Source of the DNA: Astropecten irregularis
Taxonomy: Eukaryota > Echinodermata > Asteroidea > Paxillosida > Astropectinidae
Assembly: GCA_963971285.1 (NCBI GenBank)
Contig: OZ020260.1
Span: forward strand, 9,644,798 to 9,708,797
Length of the DNA stretch: 64,000 bases
Direction: 5' to 3'
The notes beneath the pieces were generated by a model. It made no database searches and was not told the origin of the DNA. It saw nothing but the letters and a program-made list of their open reading frames with translations. The translations under genes and the position numbers were made by a program. Every line of letters begins with the position of its first letter. Positions within the stretch are counted from its first letter, which is position 1. Shown in pieces: positions 56,901 through 64,000 of the stretch.

Positions 56901-59900
56901 TTTGATTATTAAATATATATCATTGTGGAGTTTTTTCCCGTGCCATCAAGAATCAGGACTTTACCGGTACATGTATTTTTCTTTGATTTATTTGACAGCG
57001 TAAAATGTCCATCTCACTCTTGCCTAATTACATTGATGTCTTTGATTGGAAGGGTCGCTACCACTTACTACGATCCCTCCTGATGACCACTGAACATTCA
57101 GGTGTACGAGGTTTACTAGTAGGGAAAGTCAAAGACTGTGTACATTGCTCATTGCAGGTTAGTATTTACTATATGTAGCACCAGATGTAACAACAATGCC
57201 CCTTTGCCGTTAACCATTAATCATTATGTATATACATGTATATTTAATGCTTGGAGTTAGAAGGGCCTGATGCATTTCGAATCCTAGCAGTATCTTTCTC
57301 AAAGGCTTTCCTTTGAGAAAGATCCTGCTAGGATCGAAACATCAGGCCCTCCTAACTCCAAGTATTTAATATATTTCAGGTCATTTTTATTGTATATGTA
57401 TGTATATTCCATTGGTTAATTCTAGAAAATGCCATGCTGGTTGGAAATTCTATCCTCTTAGATCTTTTGTTTTTCCATATTAGGGCGATTGCAGAAATGG
57501 CTGGTTTCTGGGTAGCCGCCTCTATCATTTGTACTCCATGATATTCAGACCAGACCAGGAACCCAATTCTGATTTATTGGATACTTTAGACAAGTAAGTG
57601 AAATTGTTTAAGGCATCCAGACTATGCCAGAATATCATTTTCTGAAACCAGAGGTCGATTTCACCAAACACACCGTAACTTACTATCATGAAGTATGATG
57701 CATTGCAGCCATACGTAGGATATGATGGGTTATCCTTTGTAACTTGAGTAGGGCTTGGTAAAATCAACACCAAATTTGTGCCAGAAACAGAAACTTCTTC
57801 TGGGACACTATTATGACAATACGGACGATTCACAATAGTGCGCCACCATGTGTTCTCAACACGTTGGCCAATTATAATGCGCGGAATAAATTTTGTTGAC
57901 AAATTGCACATGTGGAAAGATGCGCAGTTTGTTGACAAATTGACAAAAAGTGGTAGCGCACTATTATGAAACGCCTGTATTCCAATCCAGGGCCATGAAG
58001 GCAAAAGACTTGTTGAAGCCTCCAACCTATGAATTGTATCTTCTCTCTCTCGGCAGGGAAATTGCCAGTCTGAATTTTTTACGTTATTTGCTGCTGCGAG
58101 ACCGGCCTGAACAAAACAAGACTGAGGTTTGGTCACACATTGAAATACTCCAAAGGGACTACTTAACCCCTCTGCACAAATGCCTACAGATGTCTCAAGC
58201 TCAGTATGCATTACAGCTGAAGAAAGCCAAAGAAGAAATACGACAAGGTTAGTCAAACTTCACAAATCTTCATGGTAAAATATTGTTTTCCAACTAGGAT
58301 CGAGCCTTTCTTTAGTTTGTATTTCATTCAAGACAAATATTTTGAAGAGTCTTGCAGTGAAAGTGGAAATATCTTAGTGAGTTTGATCATGGAGGAAGGA
58401 ATAGAAGGAGTTCGAACGAACCAGAGATCATACAATAAGACCCACTCGCCGCAGAATTACCTTAATCCTTCAAATCGGGCCAAATCAACCACCGGAATGT
58501 AGGGACCCAGATGTGATCTACTGTCCCCATGCATGCATAACAATAGTTTTAAGTGTAGTGCATATGAGAACAAATTAGCCGATATTTTTACGATGTACAA
58601 AACCTCAATTTTTATTTGGCGAATTAAAAAAAATGGACCAGTTCGGACCATCTAACAACACACACAAATGAACAAGAAACCTGTTGGCAATCCAAAACAA
58701 CTCAAATTCATCTCCGGGTGTCTCTGATTCTTGCAAAAAACAGGTTAATATGAGAATATTTTCTTTTAAAATAGTACGTTGGAGACTGACGTGTTGTACG
58801 TCATCAAACAATTCCTTGCTCAAGTGCGACCGCAAAGCGGCGAGGTGCTATATGCACAAAGAAACTTGGAGCGTAGAGGAAGAATTGAAAAGACAATGCT
58901 TTGGGGAGGGGGTCGTTTGATTTCTGGTTTGTTTGAACTCCTATTCCTTCCTCCATGGTTTGATAGACACTCTCTTTCATGGTTTATACCATTGTCATAG
59001 CACAGACTCTGGTAATCATCTTTCTATCATGGTTATACCCATGACTCATGTATGATGTTGATATTTTTTTCAGCTGCTCATGAGAAGAAAAACAGGAAAG
59101 TAAAAGTTTGTGAAGATAAATATGGTCAACTGCCTCTTCCCGAGCAAGTCAAGGTACCAAATAAACATTCTTATTCCATCAGTTTGATTCACATTGCTGT
59201 TTATCATTCTAAAAGGTTTCCCTTTCTAGATGTGATACCATTTATCATCCAGTTATTGCTGTTAAAAAAAGTGCAAACCAAGTAGGATTTGAACTTGTGC
59301 TAAGTAGTGATATATCGCTGTCTCACATGACTAGCAGTAGCATGCAGTTGAAGTCTGTAGACAAGCCCAATCATTTCACAAATTTGTAACAAACTGATAT
59401 AAAACACCTGCTACAATACATCAATTTTTTCAGTTCCAAGCATTGTGTTTTATGGTTTTTTATTGGCAAATCATATGCCATTAGTTCATCAATAAAATTG
59501 CTTGTCAACAGTCAACTGGTTTGTTACATAAAAGATGAAGCAGATTTTTGAATACCATTTTGAAAACAAAACAAAAACTCTTGGCCCAGGGGCCGATTTC
59601 ACTAACGTTTTGTGATCATTGCTAAACACGCTAAAGCCCAAATCCATCACTAAATAGAAAATCTATTGCTACTTTGTGCAGCAAATTTCCATTTAGCAAT
59701 GGATTTGGGCTTTAGTGATGATCGCAAAACGTTAGTGAAATTGGCCCCAGGATTCAGTTTTCTCACTCTTTTCACTCTTTCCCTCAAGGTTTTGTCCTCT
59801 GCTCAGTCCTCATTTGATCTGATCGCCAGCATTCTGGGTAGAGTGGAAGAGATTATTGTTTCAGTGAAAAGATCATCATCAACATCCAAGAACCCATCAA

Positions 59901-59935
59901 CAAATGGTGCTGATTCAGTTGCCATGGATACGTGA
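44856..59935 (+). CDS. GLMN: Glomulin (RBX1-binding inhibitor of cullin-RING ubiquitin ligases), 15-exon model
   Basis: Glomulin is a helical-repeat cytosolic protein whose C-terminal half caps the RING protein RBX1 and blocks E2 recruitment to cullin-RING ligases. Exons 2-15 (listed separately) join with matching phases into 665 residues plus stop; with exon 1 the model has 680, somewhat longer than vertebrate glomulin (about 594). Landmarks matching the family: LGNPKEMFIGLLEQ and LQPLQTV (exons 4-5), FLAPLV (5), RRTEQPIIIKGLELL (9-10), NYIDVFDWKGRYHLLRSLL (11), SLNFLRYLLLRD (13), LQMSQAQYALQLKKAKEE (13), SSFDLIASILGRVEEII (15). Exon 8 adds an Arg-rich then Asp/Glu-rich insert that I do not recall from vertebrates. 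Introns carry an antisense LINE and several MITEs; two MITEs end 55 and 40 bp before exons 10 and 15. AATAAA signals follow the stop. Confidence 0.93.
45125..45917. repeat. Inverted pair of GGGCGAGTCGG minisatellite arrays
   Basis: Left array 45,135-45,262 has CCGACTCGCCCCCTG units; right array 45,709-45,915 has the inverse CAGGGGGCGAGTCGG units, about 16-17 bp each, around about 450 bp of A-rich spacer. The whole could fold into one long stem. TAC/TAGT-rich words lie just before it (45,025-45,115). It lies in putative GLMN intron 1. Confidence 0.9.
46347..46379. repeat. Poly-C run
   Basis: A C-run of about 33 in the putative GLMN intron 1; it makes the local peptide frames meaningless. Confidence 0.95.
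46990..47190. mobile_element. One arm of the 55.4-kb MITE family
   Basis: AGATCAAAAATAAAAGAGAA through GTGGGCACTGTATGGGACTG to ATGAATCTGTATTTCTTTGA matches the right arm of 55,353-56,279. Confidence 0.75.
47623..47754 (+). CDS. GLMN: GLMN exon 2
   Basis: TTGTTTTTCAG acceptor, GTAAGT donor, 44 codons, phase 0. Contains ECMDHQDSQQLRDIV, the first recognisable glomulin block. Confidence 0.9.
47999..48118 (+). CDS. GLMN: GLMN exon 3
   Basis: Acceptor CACCTCAG, donor GTAAAA, 40 codons, phase 0. Encodes GLVEYIAWDLLPILGPYL. Confidence 0.9.
48406..48505 (+). CDS. GLMN: GLMN exon 4
   Basis: Acceptor TGTCTTTCAG, donor GTACAA, 100 nt ending in phase 1. The split codon with exon 5 gives LQPLQTV, as in vertebrate glomulin. 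Confidence 0.92.
49112..49368 (+). CDS. GLMN: GLMN exon 5
   Basis: Acceptor CTACTTACAG, donor GTATGT, 257 nt, phase 1 to 0. Encodes MKRLGLTKPLYYKQLL and ALLEFLAPLV. Confidence 0.92.
49551..49594 (+). CDS. GLMN: GLMN exon 6
   Basis: Acceptor GTTTTTTCAG, donor GTAAGT, 44 nt ending in phase 2. Encodes DIADIGNTRTEMMK. Confidence 0.88.
49904..50090 (+). CDS. GLMN: GLMN exon 7
   Basis: Acceptor ATGGTAG, donor GTGAGC, 187 nt to phase 0. Encodes ILSLLEHPLVAMEF and an acidic stretch. Confidence 0.9.
50324..50532. mobile_element. Foldback MITE (209 bp)
   Basis: GGGCTCTATTTCATA at the left pairs with TATGAAATAGAGCCC at the right, and nested TTCCTAAGT/ACTTAGGAA words pair inside. GLMN intron 7. Confidence 0.85.
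50648..50898 (+). CDS. GLMN: GLMN exon 8
   Basis: Acceptor CCCTCTCCAG, donor GTAAAT, 251 nt ending in phase 2. Holds the Arg-rich/Asp-Glu-rich insert (about 50,728-50,815), then LGLSCFAYMILAIEYETLSM. Confidence 0.92.
51252..51336 (+). CDS. GLMN: GLMN exon 9
   Basis: Acceptor TCTCTTCCAG, donor GTGAGT, 85 nt to phase 0. Encodes MPYVEAMLRRTEQPIIIKGL. Confidence 0.92.
51337..51916 (+). other. GLMN intron 9, 5' part
   Basis: No recognised repeat or gene; ends in the 7-bp duplication AGGCGAA that flanks the LINE. Confidence 0.4.
51917..54175 (-). mobile_element. 5'-truncated L2/CR1-type LINE with target duplication
   Basis: Flanked by AGGCGAA on both sides (51910-51916, 54176-54182). The minus-strand 3' end has a short (ATTGT)n tail preceded by a GAGCGCTATATAAATGCT box like that of the 40.2-kb LINE. 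Inserted antisense in GLMN intron 9. Confidence 0.88.
52127..54172 (-). CDS. LINE reverse transcriptase, intact but N-terminally truncated
   Basis: 681 codons open from the insertion junction to the stop. Order: linker (RVRPPWYTDEIHQARRLRRQ), RT motifs KNYRPVSNVPFLSK, LDLSAAFDCVDHTILLHRL, FGVPQGSVVGPQLFSLY, YADD (52964-52975), then a thumb/C-terminal region (RIDYSNSLLCG, LQRAQNRAAKLV, LPLNLRTLPSLHQFQNSLKT). No endonuclease half, so it cannot move on its own. Similar to the 40.2-kb copy but from a different subfamily. The start at 54,172 is only the first Met in the truncated frame. Confidence 0.92.
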   Translation of the reverse strand: MKVLDQHCPASERVHRFRVRPPWYTDEIHQARRLRRQVERRWRKLRTAESRQQYLSQVQTVCKLIENEKSKYYTEQLNRADVKNVFHVLNTLLNRSPKALPVNASTSSLPDRFATYFEQKVEKIRASLMSGNEEDMNAFDDDSMVTDASVPVAEMSVFERVTADMVFKLIRASPNKTCLLDLLPTWLLKENVDTFVPYITSIVHTSLSSGVFPSALKEAIVTPLLKKSNLDREVLKNYRPVSNVPFLSKIIEKAALSQLSEHLDEHDLNIENQSAYRRWHSTETALLKVQNDILRVMDNRLVTFVVFLDLSAAFDCVDHTILLHRLNKLFGISGMVRLWFDSYLSNRCFRMKVASDISQQKTLKFGVPQGSVVGPQLFSLYTHPLADIISRHDGIQHHIYADDVQLYISVDPKNKSAMTAALKSLSMCIISLQQWMKSNMLKLNSEKTEFLIVASPHYRHLVAGIDLTIGDTVIEPSSSIRSLGVEIDANLKMSHHVSSLSSSLHFHLWNIARIRPFLDQSACEHAVRALVSSRIDYSNSLLCGTSALNVRRLQRAQNRAAKLVLRAKKYDHVTPLLKQLHWLPVEKRITYKILTITYKCLNNTAPNYLANLLCKHEPARPGLRSSNDPALLAAPRTNTSAGDRSFSSAAPRLWNNLPLNLRTLPSLHQFQNSLKTFLFDA
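54183..54914. other. GLMN intron 9, unassigned part
   Basis: Repeated CGCCTAG..TAGGCGA words just after the LINE; otherwise nothing recognised. Confidence 0.35.
54915..55135. repeat. GC-rich foldback patch
   Basis: Many CCCCGGGG, GGGGTGA and CACCCC words pair across the segment (GGGGTGAAAATTTCA with CACTTGAAATGTTCACCCC). Much more GC-rich than its surroundings, probably a MITE. Confidence 0.6.
55353..56279. mobile_element. 0.93-kb foldback MITE with about 190-bp arms
   Basis: GGGGCCAATTTCATAGAGCT at the left pairs with AGCAGCTCTGTCAAAATGAA+ATTGGCCTC at the right. Long internal arms pair too, e.g. CAGTCCCATACGGTGCCC with GTGGCCACTGTATGGGACTG. The centre is GATCTTTTAAAAGATC-like. Related copies at 39.7 and 47.0 kb. 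Confidence 0.88.
56335..56469 (+). CDS. GLMN: GLMN exon 10
   Basis: Acceptor TTGATTTAG, donor GTAAGT, 45 codons, phase 0. Encodes ELLTSLVCRLEEHSL and FLKVPECLVQIM. Confidence 0.93.
56999..57157 (+). CDS. GLMN: GLMN exon 11
   Basis: Acceptor TTATTTGACAG, donor GTTAGT, 53 codons, phase 0. Encodes YIDVFDWKGRYHLLRSLLMT and EHSGVRGLLVGKVKD. Confidence 0.93.
57246..57366. repeat. 121-bp near-perfect palindrome
   Basis: The left half (TGCTTGGAGTTAGAAGGGCC ... CTTTCTCAAAGG) and the right half (CCTTTGAGAAAG ... GGCCCTCCTAACTCCAAG) pair almost throughout. GLMN intron 11. Confidence 0.85.
57484..57593 (+). CDS. GLMN: GLMN exon 12
   Basis: Acceptor CCATATTAG, donor GTAAGT, 110 nt ending in phase 2. 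Encodes GWFLGSRLYHLYSMIF and ends LLDTLD. Confidence 0.92.
57800..57985. mobile_element. Possible MITE in GLMN intron 12
   Basis: GATTCACAATAGTGCGCCAC (about 57,827) pairs imperfectly with GTGGTAGCGCACTATTATGA (57,950-57,969). It ends just before an upstream alternative acceptor of exon 13. Confidence 0.55.
58057..58247 (+). CDS. GLMN: GLMN exon 13
   Basis: Acceptor TTCTCTCTCTCGGCAG, donor GTTAGT, 191 nt, phase 2 to 1. Encodes EIASLNFLRYLLLRD, EVWSHIEILQRDYLTPLHKC and the QAQYALQLKKAKEE helix. A second acceptor at 57,990 would add 22 codons in frame; the inner one aligns better with the family. Confidence 0.9.
58248..59073 (+). other. GLMN intron 13
   Basis: No recognised element. The short open frames are not supported as exons. 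Confidence 0.5.
59074..59153 (+). CDS. GLMN: GLMN exon 14
   Basis: Acceptor ATTTTTTTCAG, donor GTACCA, 80 nt, phase 1 to 0. Encodes a basic stretch then QLPLPEQVK. Confidence 0.88.
59589..59748. mobile_element. 160-bp foldback MITE
   Basis: GGGGCCGATTTCACTAACGT at the left pairs with ACGTTAGTGAAATTGGCCCC at the right; GCCCAAATCCAT/ATGGATTTGGGC pair inside. It ends 40 bp before GLMN exon 15, so it supplies the probable branch-point neighbourhood. Confidence 0.9.
59789..59935 (+). CDS. GLMN: GLMN exon 15 with stop
   Basis: Acceptor TTTCCCTCAAG, 48 codons plus TGA (59933-59935). Encodes VLSSAQSSFDLIASILGRVE, the RBX1-facing C-terminal helix, then a Ser/Thr-rich tail. Confidence 0.93.
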   Translation, partial: VLSSAQSSFDLIASILGRVEEIIVSVKRSSSTSKNPSTNGADSVAMDT

Positions 59936-60003
59936 ACGTCTGGGGACCAGATATGTCTTGTATACTGGGACTGCAGTATTTTCTATTGCAACATCACTAC
60001 AGG

Positions 60004-60295
60004 AATAAACACTATACCAGCTATCAAGGACAGTTTGACAAGTTATGATGTTTGCTCTCTGGCATTCAGCTATAAATGCCCAAGAACAAAGTGCATATCA
60101 CCCTATGTGCTTGTACATTATCACAGCAAAGTCTTTGTTCTTTTCTTGTTTAAATAACAGAAGAAAACATGAAAATTTTAATCTTAATATGGTATACTGC
60201 CCTGTATGCAAGGTATGGAGCCATATATAGATACACATTCATGTGTACAGTATGTCACCGTGCATCAAACCAGATTACATTTTCCCAACAATAAA
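60004..60295 (+). terminator. GLMN: GLMN polyadenylation signals
   Basis: AATAAA at 60004-60009 and at 60290-60295, 69 and 355 bp after the stop. Either could end the transcript. Confidence 0.55.
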
Positions 60296-61086
60296 TCATA
60301 AAATACAAGAAAATAACCCAAATAATGTTGGTTGAATTCTGTCAGGAATACAGGAAACATGAAAAAGCTGCCTGGTTTGTCACCTGCATACTTGTATTAT
60401 CAGGCATCTTCCTAAAACAAACTTCAGATTAAAATAACATAGGCCTAATTTGACTGTAACAATGTGCACACCTTTTGTATTCAGAAATGAACATGTATTT
60501 ATTTTCATATAAGTAATATAATGGTTTTATTTGCACTAATTACAGTCACAGTCACTGGATTCATGAATTATTTAAGATGTGAACCCCAAAGCGCTAGACC
60601 CTGGCACTTCTTGACCGTTAGGATACATAATTGCAAGGGATACAAATCATTTGATAGGTTCGGCAAGCTCAAAATTCAAGCCCGTATTGCGTTTCCGTAT
60701 GGATTCTGAGGATGACGTCATCATGCGGAAAACTTGTTAGTGAAATATGTGTAAAAGCCATGTTACAAGGGAATGGTGTGTATGAAAGTTGTTTTTCAAC
60801 CAATGTGCCAAACGGTATGTCTTTTATAACACCTAGGATTGCCTAACTTAATTATATGATCCAAAATACACCACAATTATTGGTTTATGGTCGATTTACA
60901 TGTAAGTAGCTAAATCTTGCAGACTTCATGAACCAGTATACGTACGCATAGTGGAGCGATGCCGAAACTTAATTTCTTCCTGGCACATATGCGTATACAT
61001 GTACACGTGGATTATACGGATATGGAATACGTGCATTTGGGGGGGCTTGCCGAACCTGTCTATTATTTATTCTCTGGTTGAAAGTA
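60296..61086. other. Unassigned stretch downstream of GLMN
   Basis: No gene. One isolated TGACGTCA at 60713-60720 outside the modules. Confidence 0.4.
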
Positions 61087-62755
61087 TACAGGGTGTCCCC
61101 CCAAAAAACCGCAACACTTGCGTCGAGAACTATTATATGAAAATTAAACTGTTTATCACTTCAAAATATATGTTATACGGTAGTCTTGGTTCCAAGACGT
61201 TCGTTGTTTCTTCTCGCGGCCCATAGGGTGCCCCCTCGGAGAACTCTGTCAGACTTTTGGATTGTTTAACTTTTTCTTTACTTCTCGTCGAATCTCCCTT
61301 GGATTTCCAATGGAGCCAATCAGCGAGCGAGTTTCAGCTCACATCATGAATTATTCATGTTAGACAAATATTGATTACTGTAGGTGTATTTATGTACGTT
61401 GGGGCCTATGTCACGCTGCATATCATGCAGTATATTTTGTAAACTTTTTGGGGAAAGATTTTGAGGACTGTACTGTATGTACTACGCAATCGAGCTGGCG
61501 TTTAACCTAATTGGCAGTGCATATTTTCTTTGCCGTTTAGCTCAACAACGAATGGTTATGCGTTATTTGTGGAAAGCAGTTAATTTCTTGCAAAAACTAA
61601 ATTTCACTTAGATCTTAATCCCAGGAAAAAATACCATTAGTCCAAGAGGTTATTGGAATGACTTTTCTTGATTTAATTTCATATTCGCAAAATGATTTTG
61701 TATCGTTGAAATGATTTCATACTGTTGAAATGATAACGTCATATATGTTCCTTTTTAAAAAATGCTATCATTTTGTATTGTTGAAATGATTCCGTATCAC
61801 TGAAATGATTAGGTCATGTTGTATCGTTGAAATTATTTCATTTCTCGATTTTATTTTCATAAACAACATGAAAAAAATTTGGTCTACTGAAGAAAAAACG
61901 GCCAATGTTTACAAACTATATACAAGTTGTTGGTTGGCGTACGAGTTGGTTTGCGTACGAGTTGGTCGGCATACAAGTCGGCCGGCGTACGAGTTGACCA
62001 AACGGCGTACGAGTTGGTCAGCGTATACGAGTTGGTTGGGGTACAAGTTCACCAGATTCGTCCTCCAACATCATCATAATGTTGTTGCCTATGGCAATGC
62101 CTTCAAGGGAATGAATTGACCAAGACGGCCACATACACACATGCCATGGCTTTGTTGTATTGTATACAGCTCAGATTGTCTGTAGCTGGCATTTTGCATA
62201 TTAAATCACCATACGTCATACGTGCTGTGCCTTATTACCATAATCTTGCCCCACCCTCAAATACAAGATATCCAAGACCTTCGTGACGGTCCCAAGGTCT
62301 GACTGAATTCTCCCATATCTGCCGCGTGGGGGCGCCCTATAGGCCGCGGGAAAGCAACAACGAAGGTCTTGGAACCAAGACTAGTTATACAGCTATGTGA
62401 TACAGCTCTGTCTTGGCTATCACCATACAGTATTTGAGCAAAATTGGACTAAAATTGAGTGAAAAAAACTAAGACTGAAGCACCCAACCTCAAAACTTGA
62501 TTTTCATATTTTTTTCATACACATTATGTGTGTATTGACCACCGTGCGTTTTATCATTGCAAATTTGTTTTTAGAAGTACTCTTTCAATTGGTCATATTT
62601 TTGCCAATTTCAGCCCCAATATGCTAAAATGCTACATGGTGATAGCTAACCAAGACATGGCTGTATCACATACCTGAATCTTGAAGTGATAAACAGTTTA
62701 ATTTTAACAAAATGGGTCCCGACACAGCGTTGCATTTTTTCTGGGACACCCTGTA
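61087..62755. mobile_element. Tc1/mariner-type non-autonomous element carrying a nested insertion
   Basis: TIR TACAGGGTGTCCC (61087-61099) pairs with GGGACACCCTGTA (62743-62755), flanked by TA on both sides. The pairing continues inward (AAATTAAACTGTTTATCACT with AGTGATAAACAGTTTAATTT). TA flanks and this TIR type fit Tc1/mariner. The original element was about 0.46 kb; the rest is the nested element. No transposase. Confidence 0.88.
61181..62383. mobile_element. Nested Mutator-like TIR element
   Basis: TIR TAGTCTTGGTTCC (61181-61193) pairs with GGAACCAAGACTA (62371-62383). A 9-bp duplication with one mismatch flanks it (GTTATACGG 61172-61180, GTTATACAG 62384-62392), the length typical of Mutator-like elements. 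Interior and ends match the longer copy at 10.5-13.9 kb. No transposase frame. Confidence 0.85.
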
Positions 62756-63025
62756 TAATTTTCAAAGTTCAACAACATGACCAAGAACTAATATTTCTGA
62801 GAAATTGTGTCATTTTACTCATACACGTATGGACAATAAGTACAATTTTGACTAATTGTCACTGATTGTATTGAACTTTAATACTGGTAAAATAGGTTAA
62901 AATGTTTGTCACGGAATAAATAGCATAAATGTGCAGTTAGACTCTGTCATACTTTTCCAATCTAAAAAGTATGATCATTTTGTAAAACCTAATTTTCAAT
63001 CTAAAATACAAAGTTTGTCTACCAT
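62756..63025. other. Unassigned stretch
   Basis: AT-rich, nothing recognised. Confidence 0.4.
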
Positions 63026-63356
63026 AGGCACGTTCTCACACACCAAAAAGCGTGACTATTTGGGTCGTGATTTGCAGCGCGACCCAAATAGTCACGCTTA
63101 TTTGTCGTGATTATTTGCTGTGTGAACGGTGCACCAACAAATACCGGTTTTTTATATCCCATCATGCAAGGCAGGCGCGCGAGTTTAGTACAGGATGCAT
63201 GCCAACTTCACGCTTCACTGCGCACGGGCAGTGTGATAGAAATCGTACCGGTACGATTTGGGTCGCGCTTTTTTGGCTGTGGGGACACAACAAATAGCGT
63301 GATTATTTGGGTAGCGATCCAAAAAGTCACACTTTTTGGTGTATGTGAACGTGCCT
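63026..63356. mobile_element. Foldback MITE (about 330 bp)
   Basis: AGGCACGTTCTCACACACCA + AAAAGCGTGAC at the left pairs with GTCACACTTTTTGGTGTATG + TGAACGTGCCT at the right. GACTATTTGGGTCG and CGACCCAAATAGTC pair inside. Related to 6,745-7,155. Confidence 0.85.
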
Positions 63357-64000
63357 TATGTCTACAATTGGGTGTGTAAGACTAGAAATGGGTATTAAAC
63401 TTGTTGTTACAGCCTACATATGTACATGTATGCAAACACAGCAAGTGTTTGAAGGGTAACCTGAGATACAAAACTTCCCCTCTGGAAATCTGAATTATAA
63501 GAGTAAAATGATCTGCGTTTTACTGTTTTCACATCCAGGAGTTCATGCAGAATTTGGCAATAAAGAATAAAATTTGTAAATAAATGTACAACATTTGTCA
63601 CATATGACTCCTGTCATGTCATGCCTGTATCACAAAATGATGCGGAATGATTGATTCATGTTAATCATGCATATTATTGTAAAGTAAAATTAAATGCCCA
63701 ATTTTTCTTTGACAAAAAAATGCAGAAACAGATATATAAAGGGCTGAATTCACGAAAGGTGTTTTTCTTTTACACGTGTCTAACCTTACACAAGTTATGC
63801 ATTTACTTAGTTATCGATTCTTGAAGGGTGTCTATGCAGAGGTTGTTTATCTTTTAGTCACTAGTGTCTAGCGAACAAAAGAAAACTTTAGACGTGCCAG
63901 GGGAGTTGTTTAAGCCCAGTTTTACTTATACATGTACTTGATCATGTCGCATTGCCGGTTTGGTCATGGATGCAATAAGAATACTCAAACTTGCACTGAA
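63357..64000. other. Unassigned stretch at window end
   Basis: GGGCTGAATTCACGAAAGGT near 63,740 resembles the start of a MITE whose other end is outside or lost. No gene. Confidence 0.35.

Noticed and set aside
57525..58256. 243-codon minus-strand frame
   Set aside because: It is antisense to GLMN exons 12-13 and the intron between them; no domain is recognised, while the plus strand has clear homology and splice phases.

Overview
The window is a piece of an AT-rich animal nuclear genome. It has spliced genes with GT-AG introns and polypyrimidine acceptors, plus LINEs, tRNA-derived SINEs and many terminal-inverted-repeat elements. The mix (a metazoan glomulin gene, an animal-type Helitron with an endonuclease domain, L2/CR1-type LINEs, many ACATGTA tracts and foldback MITEs) suggests a marine invertebrate. 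I favour an echinoderm or other ambulacrarian, but the window alone cannot prove this.

Two host-type gene models are visible, both on the + strand. (1) 2.07-6.9 kb: a six-exon model for an OB-fold, replication-protein-A-like protein. (2) 44.86-59.94 kb: glomulin (GLMN), the RBX1-binding inhibitor of cullin-RING ubiquitin ligases. Fourteen exons have consistent phases from 47,623 to the stop at 59,935, and there is a plausible first coding exon at 44,856-44,900. Its introns hold a truncated LINE, several foldback MITEs and an inverted pair of minisatellite arrays.

The largest feature is one uninterrupted 9.7-kb frame (16,605-26,312, 3235 residues). It is a Helitron/Helentron replicase with a PHD-like zinc finger, two different cysteine-protease domains (a herpesvirus-tegument/C76-like fold and an OTU domain), a tyrosine-rich basic tandem repeat, a second zinc cluster, the Helitron N domain, an HUH Rep nuclease with two tyrosines, a PIF1 helicase and a C-terminal AP-endonuclease-like domain. 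Minisatellites lie on both sides of it (15.4-15.95 kb and 26.47-27.9 kb). The downstream array ends in an 84-bp near-palindrome that could be the element's 3' terminus.

The rest is mostly repeats. Between 31.6 and 36.3 kb, and again at 12.06-12.95 kb, are modules of a repeat superfamily that share one layout: clustered TGACGTCA octamers, a conserved CAAGTTT...GGGAAGAAG-type end, an A-rich tract, a short leader (ACAATAACAATA or ACTAGA) and then a stem-loop whose sequence differs between modules while the pairing is kept. I regard this as the least explained pattern in the window. Other elements include two non-autonomous hAT-type elements with perfect 8-bp target duplications (3,604-4,626; 29,208-29,537), a mariner-type element with a Mutator-like element nested inside it (61,087-62,755), two 5'-truncated LINEs, a 42-bp palindromic satellite (42.4-42.65 kb) and a 200-N assembly gap (43,258-43,457). 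Calls rest on reading the sequence and translated frames; no database search was run.
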